Below are positions 17,085 to 25,564 of a stretch of 64,000 nucleotides of DNA, piece after piece. Positions within the stretch are counted from its first letter, which is position 1; the number at the start of each line of letters is the position of its first letter. The notes under the pieces are model-generated. The model ran no database searches. It worked only from the letters and a program-made list of their open reading frames with translations, and was not told the origin of the DNA. Source of the stretch: Paenibacillus tyrphae (GTDB lineage: Bacteria > Bacillota > Bacilli > Paenibacillales > NBRC-103111); contig NZ_BSDJ01000034.1 in assembly GCF_027925525.1 (NCBI RefSeq), forward strand, positions 1 through 64,000. The letters run 5' to 3'. The position numbers and the translations under genes were made by a program.

Positions 17085-18233
17085 ATGGAGCGTCTATGGA
17101 CCAAGCCGTTCATTCAGCTGACGGCAGGCATGCTGTTTCTGTTCACGGGCTTTTATTTGCTGCTGCCGACGATGCCGCTGTTCATCAAGCAATTAGGCGG
17201 CAGCGAGTCGCAGGTTGGATTTGTCGTCGGAGTATTCACGCTGTCTGCGGTTATTTTTCGTCCGATTGTCGGAGGCTTGCTCGACCGGTATGGCCGAAGG
17301 CCTTTTATCGTATGGGGGCTGCTGCTCTTCGTCGTGGCGATGTATTTGTACAGCTGGGTAGGCGGGATCGTCGTTTTGCTTGCGCTGCGGATTGTACACG
17401 GCATGAGCTGGGCGCTGTCTACAACGGCTGTCGGGACGGCCATCACGGATGTGATTCCGCCCGCAAGGCGCGGAGAGGGGATGGGCTGGTACGGGATGGC
17501 GATGACCGTAGCTATGGCTATCGGGCCGATGCTTGGCATATGGATGCTGCAAAAGCTTTCTTTCCAAGGTCTGTTCCTGTACGCTACCGGCTTTGCGGCT
17601 GTGGCTCTGCTCCTGGCGCTTGGAACCAAAATACCGTTTCAACCGAAAGCGGGCGCCGGGCGCATTCAATTGGTCGAAAAGTCGGTATTGTCCGTGACGG
17701 TGGCGATTTTCTTTTTGGCCGTTCCATATGGAGGCATTACGACCTTCTTGCCGCTTTTCGCCGAATCGATCAAGGTGAATCCGGGTACTTTTTTTCTGGT
17801 TTACGCCGTGGCGCTGACGCTGATTCGCCCCATCGCCGGGAAGCTCTCGGACCGGTACGGCGAGTCGTTTATCATTGTTCCGGCGCTTGGGACGACGATG
17901 GCGGCGCTGCTCGTATTGAGCTTTTCCAGCGGGCTGACCGGCGTGATCGTCGCGGCCGTTTTGTACGGGATCGGATTCGGTTCCGCGCAGCCTGCGCTGC
18001 AAGCGGCGACGCTGCGTCTGGCGCCCGCGGACCGCGAAGGGGTGGCCAACGCCTCGTTCTTTACCGCGTTTGACCTAGGGATCGGACTCGGGGCGATCGT
18101 GCTCGGCTGGGTTTCCCAGCATACGGGGTACCAGGCCTTGTTCACGGTTAGCGCCGTGTCGGTGGCGGTTTCGTTGATCCTGTTTGCCGTATTCGTAAGA
18201 CAGCTGCTGCGCGCCGTGGTGCCGCAGAATTGA
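17085..18233 (+). CDS. MFS efflux transporter (12 membrane helices)
   Basis: The 382-aa protein has two six-helix halves. The MFS signature GGLLDRYGRRPF lies between helices 2 and 3 and a related GKLSDRYGESF is in the second half, typical of drug:proton antiporters of the YwoG/MdtG group. ATG 17085 is preceded by AAGGAGGAAAC; an earlier ATG at 17058 lies upstream of that site. It follows padR and is probably repressed by it, which suggests export of a toxic compound. The substrate is unknown. Confidence 0.9.
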   Translation: MERLWTKPFIQLTAGMLFLFTGFYLLLPTMPLFIKQLGGSESQVGFVVGVFTLSAVIFRPIVGGLLDRYGRRPFIVWGLLLFVVAMYLYSWVGGIVVLLALRIVHGMSWALSTTAVGTAITDVIPPARRGEGMGWYGMAMTVAMAIGPMLGIWMLQKLSFQGLFLYATGFAAVALLLALGTKIPFQPKAGAGRIQLVEKSVLSVTVAIFFLAVPYGGITTFLPLFAESIKVNPGTFFLVYAVALTLIRPIAGKLSDRYGESFIIVPALGTTMAALLVLSFSSGLTGVIVAAVLYGIGFGSAQPALQAATLRLAPADREGVANASFFTAFDLGIGLGAIVLGWVSQHTGYQALFTVSAVSVAVSLILFAVFVRQLLRAVVPQN

Positions 18234-18264
18234 TTCCAAACATGAGAAGCGGGAGGTAAGCACG

Positions 18265-19014
18265 ATGGATATAAATCTTTATTTACACCGCATCCAGATG
18301 GCAGAGCCTGTTCAACAGACCTTGGAAAGCTTGACGCAGCTGCAGAAGCGGCATGTGACCCGAATTCCTTTTGAAAATTTGGATATTCTGCGCGGCATTC
18401 CGATCACACTTCAGTCCGGCGACCTCTTCGATAAACTTGTCACGCAGCGGAGGGGCGGCGTCTGCTATGAATTAAACGGACTGTTCAGCGAGCTGCTGCG
18501 CCGAACCGGGTTCGAGACCCATATGATAGCCGCAACCGTCTATCGGGGAGATAGCCAATGGGGGACGGAAGGCTCGCATGCCACCAATCTCGTTCGTTTG
18601 GAAGGACGTCCATATTTGGTGGACGTCGGCTTTGGCGGCAACTCCCCGCGTCGGTCGATTCCCATGACCGGGGAGGAGATTCAAGAGTCGGACGGCTTCT
18701 ATCGGATCAGATCGTACGCTGAGCTGCAGAACGGGTATGTTCTGGAGAAAAAGGAGGACCGGGACTGGGTCATCCTGTATAGGTTTGATCCGGAACCGAA
18801 GCAGCTCGAGGATTTTGCCGAGGTGTGCGATGTGACGCAATACGCCCCGGAATCGCCGTTCAACAAGGTTTATTTCTTGATGAAAGTGACGGAGGAAGGC
18901 CGTATGACGCTGTTCGATCATTCCTTGACCGTAGTCGACGGCCCGAATAAAACGAAAGAGACCATCGAAGCCGGCCGCATCGATGACATTTTGGACCGCT
19001 TTCTCGCTCCCTAA
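18265..19014 (+). CDS. nat: Arylamine N-acetyltransferase
   Basis: A 249-aa cytosolic NAT, which moves an acetyl group from acetyl-CoA to arylamines, hydrazines or related acceptors. The cysteine-protease-like triad is complete: Cys67 in RGGVCYELN, His105 in SHATNLV and Asp120 in LVDVGFGGN. GGGAGG lies 7 bases before the ATG. It starts 31 bases after the MFS gene in the same direction, so it may be co-transcribed with padR and the exporter, giving modification plus efflux of one class of toxic amine. That link is inferred from position only. Confidence 0.92.
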   Translation: MDINLYLHRIQMAEPVQQTLESLTQLQKRHVTRIPFENLDILRGIPITLQSGDLFDKLVTQRRGGVCYELNGLFSELLRRTGFETHMIAATVYRGDSQWGTEGSHATNLVRLEGRPYLVDVGFGGNSPRRSIPMTGEEIQESDGFYRIRSYAELQNGYVLEKKEDRDWVILYRFDPEPKQLEDFAEVCDVTQYAPESPFNKVYFLMKVTEEGRMTLFDHSLTVVDGPNKTKETIEAGRIDDILDRFLAP

Positions 19015-19027
19015 TTCCGGTGCACCG

Positions 19028-19057
19028 TTGCAGCAGCTCCCAAGCATGACATATAAT
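19028..19057 (+). promoter_or_regulatory. Promoter of the aldo/keto reductase gene
   Basis: TTGCAG, 18-base spacer, TATAAT (19052-19057), 43 bases before the start codon. Confidence 0.6.
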
Positions 19058-19100
19058 AACGACAGACTTACGAGAACAAGGCAGAGGAGCGTACATACGT

Positions 19101-20075
19101 ATGAACAAACCGATTCCATTGCATAGACACGGATTTCCCGCCAGCCGGATCGTGCTCGGCTGCATGGGGCTCGGCGGAAGCTGGGACCGGGAGCCGTACA
19201 CGGCGGAGCACGTCAAGCAGGCGCACGAAGCGGTGGAGGCGGCACTCTCCGCAGGCATCAATATGTTCGATCACGCGAATATTTACACCAAAGGAAAGGC
19301 CGAGCAAGTGTTCGGTCAAGTGTTGAAGGAGCGTCCCGACCTGCGGGAGCGGATCATTATTCAATCGAAATGCGGCATCCGCTTCGAGGAAGAGGGAGTT
19401 CCGGGGCGGTACGACTTCTCGAAGGAGCACATTGAAGCGAGTGTCGACGGGATTTTAAGCCGGCTCGGCATCGAGACGCTGGATATTTTGCTGCTGCACC
19501 GGCCCGATCCGCTGATGGAACCGGAAGAGGTGGCGGAAGTGTTCCAGCGGCTGCACGAAAAGGGCAAAGTGAAAGCGTTCGGTGTCTCGAACATGAGCGC
19601 GGCGCAAATCCGCTTCCTGCAGTCCGCGATCCGGCAGCCGCTCATCGCGAATCAGCTGGAAATGAGCCTGCTCAAGCTGGACTGGCTGGATGCAGGCGTG
19701 CATTTGAACCAGCCGCAGGGCACTGGCGTCTCGTTCCCGGAAGGGACGATGGAGTATTGCCAGATGGAAAATATCCAGATCCAGGCGTGGAGCCCGCTCG
19801 CACGAGGCTTGTTCACAGGCGGCGACTTGTCGGGACAGCCGGAGTCCGTCCGGACCACCGCAGCCTTGGTCAGCCGTATGGCCGAGCAGAAGGACGTCTC
19901 GCCCGAAGCGATCGTGCTCGCATTTCTGCTGCGCCATCCCGCAGGAATCCAGCCAGTGATCGGCACTGTGACTCCTGAGCGTATCCGCGCGTGCGGCGAA
20001 GCGGAGCGGGTGACGCTGACGCGGGAAGAGTGGTATACGCTCTACGTCACCTCCCGGGGCCGCAACATGCCTTAA
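19101..20075 (+). CDS. Aldo/keto reductase (YdhF-like)
   Basis: The 324-aa NADPH-dependent oxidoreductase has a TIM-barrel fold with the four AKR catalytic residues: Asp in NMFDHANIY, Tyr in the same segment, Lys in IIQSKCGI and His in LLLHRPDPL. The late segment PVIGTVTPERIRA binds the cofactor phosphate region. Sequence and length fit the YdhF/COG4989 group. GAGGAG lies about 11 bases before the ATG and a clear promoter precedes it, so it is probably its own unit. Natural carbonyl substrate unknown. Confidence 0.92.
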   Translation: MNKPIPLHRHGFPASRIVLGCMGLGGSWDREPYTAEHVKQAHEAVEAALSAGINMFDHANIYTKGKAEQVFGQVLKERPDLRERIIIQSKCGIRFEEEGVPGRYDFSKEHIEASVDGILSRLGIETLDILLLHRPDPLMEPEEVAEVFQRLHEKGKVKAFGVSNMSAAQIRFLQSAIRQPLIANQLEMSLLKLDWLDAGVHLNQPQGTGVSFPEGTMEYCQMENIQIQAWSPLARGLFTGGDLSGQPESVRTTAALVSRMAEQKDVSPEAIVLAFLLRHPAGIQPVIGTVTPERIRACGEAERVTLTREEWYTLYVTSRGRNMP

Positions 20076-20359
20076 CGGGCGGTCTGCATTCCGGCGAAAA
20101 TCGTTATAATCGAACGTTTCCTTGAGAAACGACTCGTTCCATGTTAAGTTGTTTTGAACATGAACGAGAGGGTGACCTTTGGCCGATGATTTCTTAATCC
20201 TTGTTTTTTGTCGCACTTTGCCTCCTATCCGGAAGACGGATAGGGGGAATACCAGCGAAGCTGATACCACCCCGCAAAGTAGATGTAATTAAATGGGAAA
20301 TAAATGAAGTCGGAAATCTTCGATTTGTCTCATCGTTCCCAAGGTGTTAATAGCCATAC
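20076..20359. other. Non-coding gap after the aldo/keto reductase
   Basis: No gene seen. It contains short hairpins (CGTTTC/GAAACG near 20118 and TATCCG/CGGATA near 20225). No RNA family is recognised. Confidence 0.4.
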
Positions 20360-20393
20360 AAAAAAAGCGTACCATTACGCTGCACGCTTTTTT
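20360..20393 (-). terminator. Terminator of the ars remnant operon
   Basis: On the minus strand GCGT and ACGC arms are flanked by A and T runs, ending in seven T residues, 9 bases past the arsC stop codon. Confidence 0.75.
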
Positions 20394-20401
20394 CTGCAAT
20401 T

Positions 20402-20823
20402 TTACCGACCTTCGGCAAGAAACTTTTCCATACGCGACTTAATCGCATCCCGAACCGCTCGAAATTGGCTCATGATTTCTTTCTCGGTGCCGGTGGACTT
20501 GGCTGGATCATCGAAACCCCAATGCCATTTCACGACATGTTTATTCGAAATCACCGGACAATGTTCGTCCGCATGGCCACATAACGTAATCACATAGTCA
20601 GCCCGAATCTCCGGATCGATGACATCCGATGTATGGCCACTAATATCGACACCGGCTTCCTTCACCACCTGGACGGCACGAGGATTCAGTCCATGTGCCT
20701 CCAACCCGGCGCTTTTTACTTCGTAGCGATCATTACCGAGCGCCTTCAATCAGCCATCCGCCATTTGACTGCGGCAAGTGTTTTTGTACAAAGGAAATAA
20801 ACGAGTTTTTTGTTATCTGACAT
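20402..20823 (-). pseudogene. arsC: arsC arsenate reductase, inactivated
   Basis: The remains of a thioredoxin-coupled arsenate reductase of the low-molecular-weight phosphatase fold. The 115-residue C-terminal part is intact and very similar to the family ([32 protein letters not shown]). The start ATG at 20823 opens MSDNKKLVYFLCT, but the P-loop that should read CTGNSCRSQMAEGW is broken. One base is missing after the Cys-Thr codons, and in the restored frame CRSQMADG is followed by TGA where Trp is expected. The catalytic loop is therefore disrupted and the gene cannot make active enzyme. It is the last gene of a decayed arsR-acr3-arsC operon. Confidence 0.88.
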
Positions 20824-21286
20824 GGTGAGTCCTCCTGTTTATGTTAACGAACACCCCGACGGCAACGGCAATCGCCAGCTCGAAGTTGTTCCCCGAGGCG
20901 GTAAATGCCAGTGAAGAAGTGACTGGATAGCCAGCCCCGGCTTTTTTGCCCATGAAAAACGAGATCAGGAACATGACGACAAAGTAAATCAAGAGCGGAA
21001 TCGCGATCCTCACGACATCACCCGCCGCGTATTCGGCATCCCCTTTGCACAAATCGTTCCACACGATAACCATTGCGATACAATGGGCTAAACCGATCAT
21101 AATCAGGCCGACCATGTATTCCGTATAGCCTTGGAGAAAAATAATGGCCAAGAAAAACATTAAGAGCGGGCCAATGATCCAGTTTTGAATCAATGAAATG
21201 GTTATCGAGGTGGTTCCGACTTGAAATTCATTCAAACCGGCGACAAAGTTCGGAAATACGTAGCCCAGGCCAATCCCTATCGCCAC
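20813..21286 (-). pseudogene. acr3: acr3 arsenite efflux permease, internally deleted
   Basis: The 157-aa frame is a patchwork of the roughly 350-aa Acr3 carrier. The first segment ends at QVGTTSI and jumps in frame to SLIQNWIIGPLLMFF, skipping a membrane helix. A second jump after DAEYAAG goes to DVVRIAIPLLIYF, removing the central third. The C-terminus after AVAVGVF is lost and replaced by the arsC leader. The N-terminal leader is also short and begins with GTG. The functional cysteine region of the family lies in deleted segments. The protein would not be a complete transporter. Confidence 0.88.
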
Positions 21287-21293
21287 ACCCCCT

Positions 21294-21516
21294 TTACTCG
21301 CATGTAACCGTCAGCCCTTGTTGCTCTAATTTCCGCAGCTCCTCGGATAGATCGGGCAAATGGGACAAGGCATAGCCAATTTCCTCTAACCGTTTCTCTT
21401 TGATCGATATAGAACACCCATTGCCCCTTTCTCGTTTCGCGGACCAGTTCAGCCGTTTTCAGACGGCTTACATGTTTAGAAATGGCTGGCTGTATCGCTG
21501 TTCTCTTCCATGGCGA
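21294..21516 (-). pseudogene. arsR: arsR repressor remnant
   Basis: The recognition helix and wing of an ArsR/SmtB repressor remain (QPAISKHVSRLKTAELVRETRKG then WVFY). The N-terminal half is missing, and a frameshift after FYID moves the end into another frame, where EEIGYALSHLPDLSEEL and a terminal TCE then TAA are still readable at 21294. The metal-binding LCVCD motif of the missing half is absent. It is first in the decayed ars operon. Confidence 0.85.
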
Positions 21517-21547
21517 TAGAGGCCTAACCATACTAAAGTATCTGTTT

Positions 21548-21588
21548 TACCTTACCTTTTCCTGTCATATTATTATAAAAGGTAGGTA
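21548..21588. promoter_or_regulatory. Inverted repeat before the DUF4386 gene
   Basis: TACCTTACCTTTT (21548-21560) is inverted as AAAAGGTAGGTA (21577-21588), with the AT-rich sequence TATTATTATA between. It resembles an operator over a promoter. The regulator is unknown. Confidence 0.4.
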
Positions 21589-21605
21589 TTATAGGGAGGT
21601 TAAAT

Positions 21606-22304
21606 ATGTTGAGTAAGAGTGCAATTTCAGGTAGAAGGTCTGCAGTAATTACTGGGGTGTTATTAATAACCGGGTTGGTTACAGGTATATTTAGTGTTGT
21701 TCCTGTTATAGATGGAGCAGACTACCTTGTCAAGGCTTCTACAAATGAAAATCAGGTACTTGTAGGAGCGTTTTTCCAGTTGCTAATGGTCGTTGCATAT
21801 GTTGGTATTCCTATTTTGATGTATCCGATTTTAAGTAAGCATAATAATGGTTTAGCTCTTGGATCTGTTGCTTTCGGCATCATTGCGGGTGTGTTCATTA
21901 TTTTTGGTGTAATCATTCTTCTGTTGCTATTGACATTAAGCCACGAATTTGCAAAAGTTGGAACTCTGAATGTATCGTATTTTCAGACCCTGGGTGGGTT
22001 GTTACGGGAAGGACGTGATTTGGTGAACCATGTGGCAACGACACTGGCATTTGTTTTGGCTATGCTCTTGTTTAACTGCATATTTTACCAAATAAAATTA
22101 GTTCCACGTTGGTTGTCAGCTTCGGGTCTTATTGGGTCTACATTGTCCATATTGGCAAGCTTATTATTTATGATTCGCTTCATCGGTCTGGATGCAACCT
22201 ACATGATGTTGAACATTCTGATAGCCTTTCAACAATTGGTTTTGGCTATATGGCTAATCATTAAAGGATTCAACCGGGCGGAACAGGATTCTGTACGTCG
22301 TTGA
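21606..22304 (+). CDS. DUF4386 family membrane protein
   Basis: A 232-aa integral membrane protein with about six hydrophobic helices, beginning with a short basic leader (SAISGRRSAVITG). It matches the pattern of DUF4386 proteins, which have no established function. AGGGAGG precedes the ATG by 8 bases. The coding sequence is clearly more AT-rich than its neighbours and sits against a decayed ars operon, suggesting an acquired segment. Its 3' end overlaps the convergent DUF2306 gene by 35 bases. Confidence 0.75.
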   Translation: MLSKSAISGRRSAVITGVLLITGLVTGIFSVVPVIDGADYLVKASTNENQVLVGAFFQLLMVVAYVGIPILMYPILSKHNNGLALGSVAFGIIAGVFIIFGVIILLLLLTLSHEFAKVGTLNVSYFQTLGGLLREGRDLVNHVATTLAFVLAMLLFNCIFYQIKLVPRWLSASGLIGSTLSILASLLFMIRFIGLDATYMMLNILIAFQQLVLAIWLIIKGFNRAEQDSVRR

Positions 22305-22685
22305 TCGATATTTTATGGACCGCCATAAACGTGGCAGCGATCCACAACACATCGAGCAAGAAAAAGCCAAGCCCCGAGACCCATCCGCCCGTTGCATGCC
22401 AAGCCAAAAAAAGATTAACAAGACCGCTTATCGTAATGGAAAGCACATAGGCATAGCCAAGCAGCAGGTGGCGGCTTCGCCGCTTCATACCTGCGGGCTT
22501 CAGGAAAAGCTGGAACGGACCGATCACCAGCGCCAACACGGCTGTAACGATATGGATATACAGAAAATAAATCCACGGCTCCAGGTGAAAATCGGGACTT
22601 CTCAGCTTTTTCTTGATGAAATCGGCAGATAGAGGGCTGTTCAGGCCGTATTGAAAGACGGCATAAGTCCAATCGCCAACGCCAA
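22270..22685 (-). pseudogene. DUF2306-like membrane protein, probable frameshift
   Basis: The C-terminal 89 residues from 22539 (LALVIGPFQLF, GYAYVLSITISGLVNLF) resemble DUF2306 membrane proteins. The same frame reads back to about 22640 with sensible protein (YAVFQYGLNSPLSADF, HLEPWIYFLYIHIV). The only start with a good ribosome site, TTG 22685 after AGAGGAG, encodes MALAIGLMPSF in another frame that soon stops. The two frames meet near 22637, so one base has probably been lost or added. A frameshift or a sequencing error are equally possible. The gene follows the hydroxylase gene in one operon. Confidence 0.6.
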
Positions 22686-22733
22686 TACGATTCTCCTCTT
22701 CAGACGATCGAGTCCGTCCGCTTGCCCCCCGGT

Positions 22734-23333
22734 TTACATGTTCTCTGTGCTGCTGCCCAGAGAGCGCTTCGCCGCTTTGGCATCCGGCGCCACTTTGTTC
22801 GTCCCCATAACAACGTCCATAACCGGGTTGGATACGCCGTACCAGGCTTGCTCATCCAAATAATGATGCAGCAAATGCTTCTTTTTCAACCATTTGCCCC
22901 ACGGTGTGAGAGGTACGATAGGGCGATGGGATACGAAATGCTTCCATTGATAGTACATCTGGCAGACGACCGTCCCGAAGACGACCGACAAAGCCAGATG
23001 AAGCTCTCCCGTCAGCGCCCAAAAAAGCAGCAGCAGCAAGGGATACGTCACGACCTCGTACCAGACGGAACCGAACAAAAACCGGTCGTCGTTCGGATGC
23101 TGATGGTGCGCCACGTGCCCTTCATATGCCTTCGGAAGCAGGCGGGGGAGTTCATGCATGATATACCGATGCACGATGTATTCGATCAGTCCGAACAGCA
23201 CGATTCCTCCCGCAATGGCGAGCCATGTCAGTGAAGAACCGTATGTGATGCCTACCCCCGTCCCGCTCAGTACAATCAAGATCATCAGGAACACGATTAA
23301 CCGGAATTGCAAAAACTCTAGAACATACTTCAT
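22734..23333 (-). CDS. Sterol desaturase / fatty acid hydroxylase family protein
   Basis: The 199-aa membrane protein has four hydrophobic helices and the histidine clusters of the di-iron hydroxylase family: HRYIMH, HVAHHQHP, HFVSHR and KKHLLHHYLDEQ. Family members insert oxygen into lipid chains using iron and O2 at the membrane face. The short length matches bacterial fatty acid hydroxylase-like proteins. An inverted repeat TTTGTA-N7-TACAAA (23399-23417) lies upstream and may be an operator. A DUF2306-like gene follows in the same direction. The lipid substrate is unknown. Confidence 0.85.
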   Translation of the reverse strand: MKYVLEFLQFRLIVFLMILIVLSGTGVGITYGSSLTWLAIAGGIVLFGLIEYIVHRYIMHELPRLLPKAYEGHVAHHQHPNDDRFLFGSVWYEVVTYPLLLLLFWALTGELHLALSVVFGTVVCQMYYQWKHFVSHRPIVPLTPWGKWLKKKHLLHHYLDEQAWYGVSNPVMDVVMGTNKVAPDAKAAKRSLGSSTENM

Positions 23334-23398
23334 TCGTCATACACCTCATCCGTCGTCGCTAGAGCCTTTCGAAAGCGGGCCCGCATAAAAGGCATCTC

Positions 23399-23417
23399 TT
23401 TGTAGTATATATACAAA
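23399..23417. promoter_or_regulatory. Inverted repeat upstream of the hydroxylase gene
   Basis: TTTGTA-N7-TACAAA, 66 bases upstream of the hydroxylase start. Possible operator; no regulator assigned. Confidence 0.35.
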
Positions 23418-23497
23418 CCTTTAGACGGCCCCGGACGGAGAAGCCCTTCAAATCGGGTACAAATTTCATGGGAAAAATGGAGAGAGAGTATTTTTGC

Positions 23498-24118
23498 TTA
23501 AACGGGTGAGGGAATCGAGAAAGGGTAGAGATGGCCGTTCAGGCAAAAGGAGGTTTTCCCGGTCTCCTCGGATACGACGATGATTAACGCATCGGTCCGC
23601 TCCGACAGTCCGATGGCGGCGCGGTGACGGGTTCCCAGCTTTTGATTGGGGAAGGTTCGTTCGGTCAGAGGGAGGATGTTGGCTGCCGAGACAATCTGGT
23701 CGGAGCGAATGAAGACGGCCCCGTCATGGAGCGGGCTGCCCGGAACGAAGATGGACTCCAGTAAGGAACTGGTAATTTCCGCGGACAGAAGGATGCCTGG
23801 AGTGATCCAGGAATCGATGTTGTCTTCCCGCTGGATGACGATGAGGGCACCTTGACGTTTGAGACTCAGGTGGTTCACCGAACGGGAAATCTCTTTATAC
23901 TTGCTCGTATAGGGCGACAGAAAACAGTTCAAATAATAGGTTGAAGCAAGCGCTCCCGTCTTGGAGAACCGCTTGGAAATGTGCTCGATCTCGTTAAGCA
24001 GACACGTGTTGACCTCGTCCAGGCTGGAGACGACCTGTCCGATGCTGTCAAGGATATCGGTCAATTGTTCCTTAAGCTCCTTTTTTAAAGGGGAAACGTC
24101 ACAGTCCAAATGCTCCAT
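23498..24118 (-). CDS. cdaS: Sporulation-type diadenylate cyclase CdaS
   Basis: The 206-aa enzyme condenses two ATP to cyclic di-AMP. It has the N-terminal two-helix autoinhibitory segment of CdaS (about 1-60) and a DAC domain with the catalytic HDGAVFI (DGA motif) and GTRHRAAIGLSE (RHR motif). Length and layout match B. subtilis CdaS (about 207 aa), which is made in the forespore and affects germination. A good reason to expect an endospore former. It is a single gene on the minus strand. A forespore promoter was not clearly seen. Confidence 0.92.
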   Translation of the reverse strand: MEHLDCDVSPLKKELKEQLTDILDSIGQVVSSLDEVNTCLLNEIEHISKRFSKTGALASTYYLNCFLSPYTSKYKEISRSVNHLSLKRQGALIVIQREDNIDSWITPGILLSAEITSSLLESIFVPGSPLHDGAVFIRSDQIVSAANILPLTERTFPNQKLGTRHRAAIGLSERTDALIIVVSEETGKTSFCLNGHLYPFSIPSPV

Positions 24119-24216
24119 CTGCGAATCCCATCCTTTCCATGGTTTAGCTTAACCGATCCAAAAAGCGATTATTCGAGGTTTGTTGATGCGAGGGAGGAAG
24201 GATAGGAATCAATAAC

Positions 24217-24262
24217 GAAAAGGCAGCCCCGAAATCATCCGGGAATGACTTGCGGGACTGCC
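24217..24262 (-). terminator. Terminator of the MerR/TipAS gene
   Basis: On the minus strand GGCAGTCCCG pairs with CGGGGCTGCC, followed by TTTTC, just after the stop codon at 24270. Confidence 0.8.
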
Positions 24263-24269
24263 CATCATA

Positions 24270-25010
24270 CTATTTCCGGTTCGTATCCGCATAAACGGCC
24301 ATCGCATCGCGCATAAATTTCGCCAAGCCCTCTCCGAAGCGGTCGATGTTTTTGGTAAAACGCTCATCATCGACATACATTTGCCCCAAGCATTTAAAGG
24401 CTTCGAGCGAGTAAGAGCCCATTTGGTTCAATAGATCGTACCATTCTTTAATGGCCGTCTGCGCCTCCGCGGAATCCGGCGAGCCGCTGCGAAGTTCGGC
24501 AAGCTTGGCGTAGATCCCATTCATCGTTTGGGCCATAGCTTCCTGTTCGTCCTTCGACATGGAGCCGGCATTGGCATTGGCCTTGTCGACCGCTTCATCG
24601 CCCCAGCGTTCGCGGGCTTCTTGCTCGTAAGGATTTCGGCTAAAGTCAAAGCCTTCGAATTTTTCTTTTGTCGTCATCTGAATTTCTCCTTTCGCATGAC
24701 GAATCGTTTTATCGATCGTCGCGATCATTTTGTCGAGTTTGCTGCGTTTGTCGAGCAGCATGTTCCGGTGCAGTTCCAGCGCTTCCATACGGTCAAAGGA
24801 AGGACGGTGAATAATTTCTTTGATTTTTGTTAAAGGGAAGTCAAGTTCTCTGAAAAATAAGATCTGCTGCAGCATTTCGAGATTTTCGTCGGAGTACAAA
24901 CGATATCCGGCTTCCGTCGTCCCATCCGGGGTCAACAGCCCGATCGCATCGTAATGATGAAGTGTGCGCACACTGATGCCGACTAAATCCGCAACCTCTT
25001 TCACCTTCAA
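24270..25010 (-). CDS. MerR-family activator with TipAS antibiotic-binding domain
   Basis: The N-terminal MerR helix-turn-helix (VKEVADLVGISVRTLHHYD, about 3-70) is followed by a coiled-coil dimer helix (about 75-110) and a TipAS domain (about 120-245), as in B. subtilis Mta and Streptomyces TipA. Such proteins bind hydrophobic peptide antibiotics or drugs and twist an over-long promoter spacer. The upstream promoter has exactly that 19-base spacer with a palindrome in it, so the gene is probably autoactivated. I prefer TTG 25010 (AAGGAGGT 12 bases upstream); the ATG at 25034 would overlap its own ribosome site. No transporter lies next to it. Confidence 0.88.
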   Translation of the reverse strand: MKVKEVADLVGISVRTLHHYDAIGLLTPDGTTEAGYRLYSDENLEMLQQILFFRELDFPLTKIKEIIHRPSFDRMEALELHRNMLLDKRSKLDKMIATIDKTIRHAKGEIQMTTKEKFEGFDFSRNPYEQEARERWGDEAVDKANANAGSMSKDEQEAMAQTMNGIYAKLAELRSGSPDSAEAQTAIKEWYDLLNQMGSYSLEAFKCLGQMYVDDERFTKNIDRFGEGLAKFMRDAMAVYADTNRK

Positions 25011-25039
25011 GGAAACGTCGCGACCTCCTTTCAAGAATC

Positions 25040-25070
25040 ACTATAGAGTATAACGTAACGTTAGAGTCAA
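25040..25070 (-). promoter_or_regulatory. MerR-type promoter with 19-bp spacer
   Basis: On the minus strand TTGACT, a 19-base spacer and TATAGT. The spacer contains the palindrome TAACGT-T-ACGTTA. The long spacer is the hallmark of promoters activated by MerR proteins. Confidence 0.75.
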
Positions 25071-25090
25071 CAACAAAATGCAGCTCGATA

Positions 25091-25122
25091 AAACAAAAAA
25101 ACACTTCCGATGAGAGAAGTGT
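25091..25122 (-). terminator. Terminator of the yqaE gene
   Basis: Minus-strand stem ACACTTC/GAAGTGT followed by seven T residues, 30 bases after the stop codon. Confidence 0.8.
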
Positions 25123-25151
25123 CTTTGCGACGATCCGCTTCCTGTACCGAA

Positions 25152-25340
25152 TTACCGGTACATGTTCCGGGACATTCGTTCCATCCGTTGATCCTGCTTG
25201 CGCTCGTGAACGACCAGACAGGCATGAATGGCGCCCGGCAGCCAGAAGAACAGCGTCAGAATGAAATTGAGAAGGGCCTGTATCGGTTTTCCGCAAAATA
25301 GAACGGCGACAGGAGGAAGCAGTATAGCCAGAAGATACAT
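25152..25340 (-). CDS. YqaE/Pmp3 family small membrane protein
   Basis: A 62-aa proteolipid with two membrane helices (LLAILLPPVAVLF and LLNFILTLFFWLPGAIHA), the standard Pmp3/UPF0057 pattern, and a charged C-terminal tail. Homologues are induced by salt or cold and influence membrane potential. AAAAGGAGGT precedes the ATG by about 6 bases. Monocistronic, with its own terminator. Confidence 0.92.
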   Translation of the reverse strand: MYLLAILLPPVAVLFCGKPIQALLNFILTLFFWLPGAIHACLVVHERKQDQRMERMSRNMYR

Positions 25341-25564
25341 TCGAAAAACCTCCTTTTAGGTTCGTTATTCTTTTATACGAGATTAGAATATGAAAAGTTT
25401 CTGGATTGCGACAGTGCAATTTTTGCACGGAACGGACGACAATAGTTGTTCTGTTTATGGCGCAAAGGCCAATTGTATAATAAGGGTGTCAGATAACATA
25501 CTAGATTGGAAAGATAGACTGACGGAAGGGGGGATGGGCGATTCTGGACCAAAGGCGCGCCGGC

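Noticed and set aside
20220-20290. Structured RNA candidate after the aldo/keto reductase
   Set aside because: The hairpins are short and the longer pairing has several mismatches; no family match.
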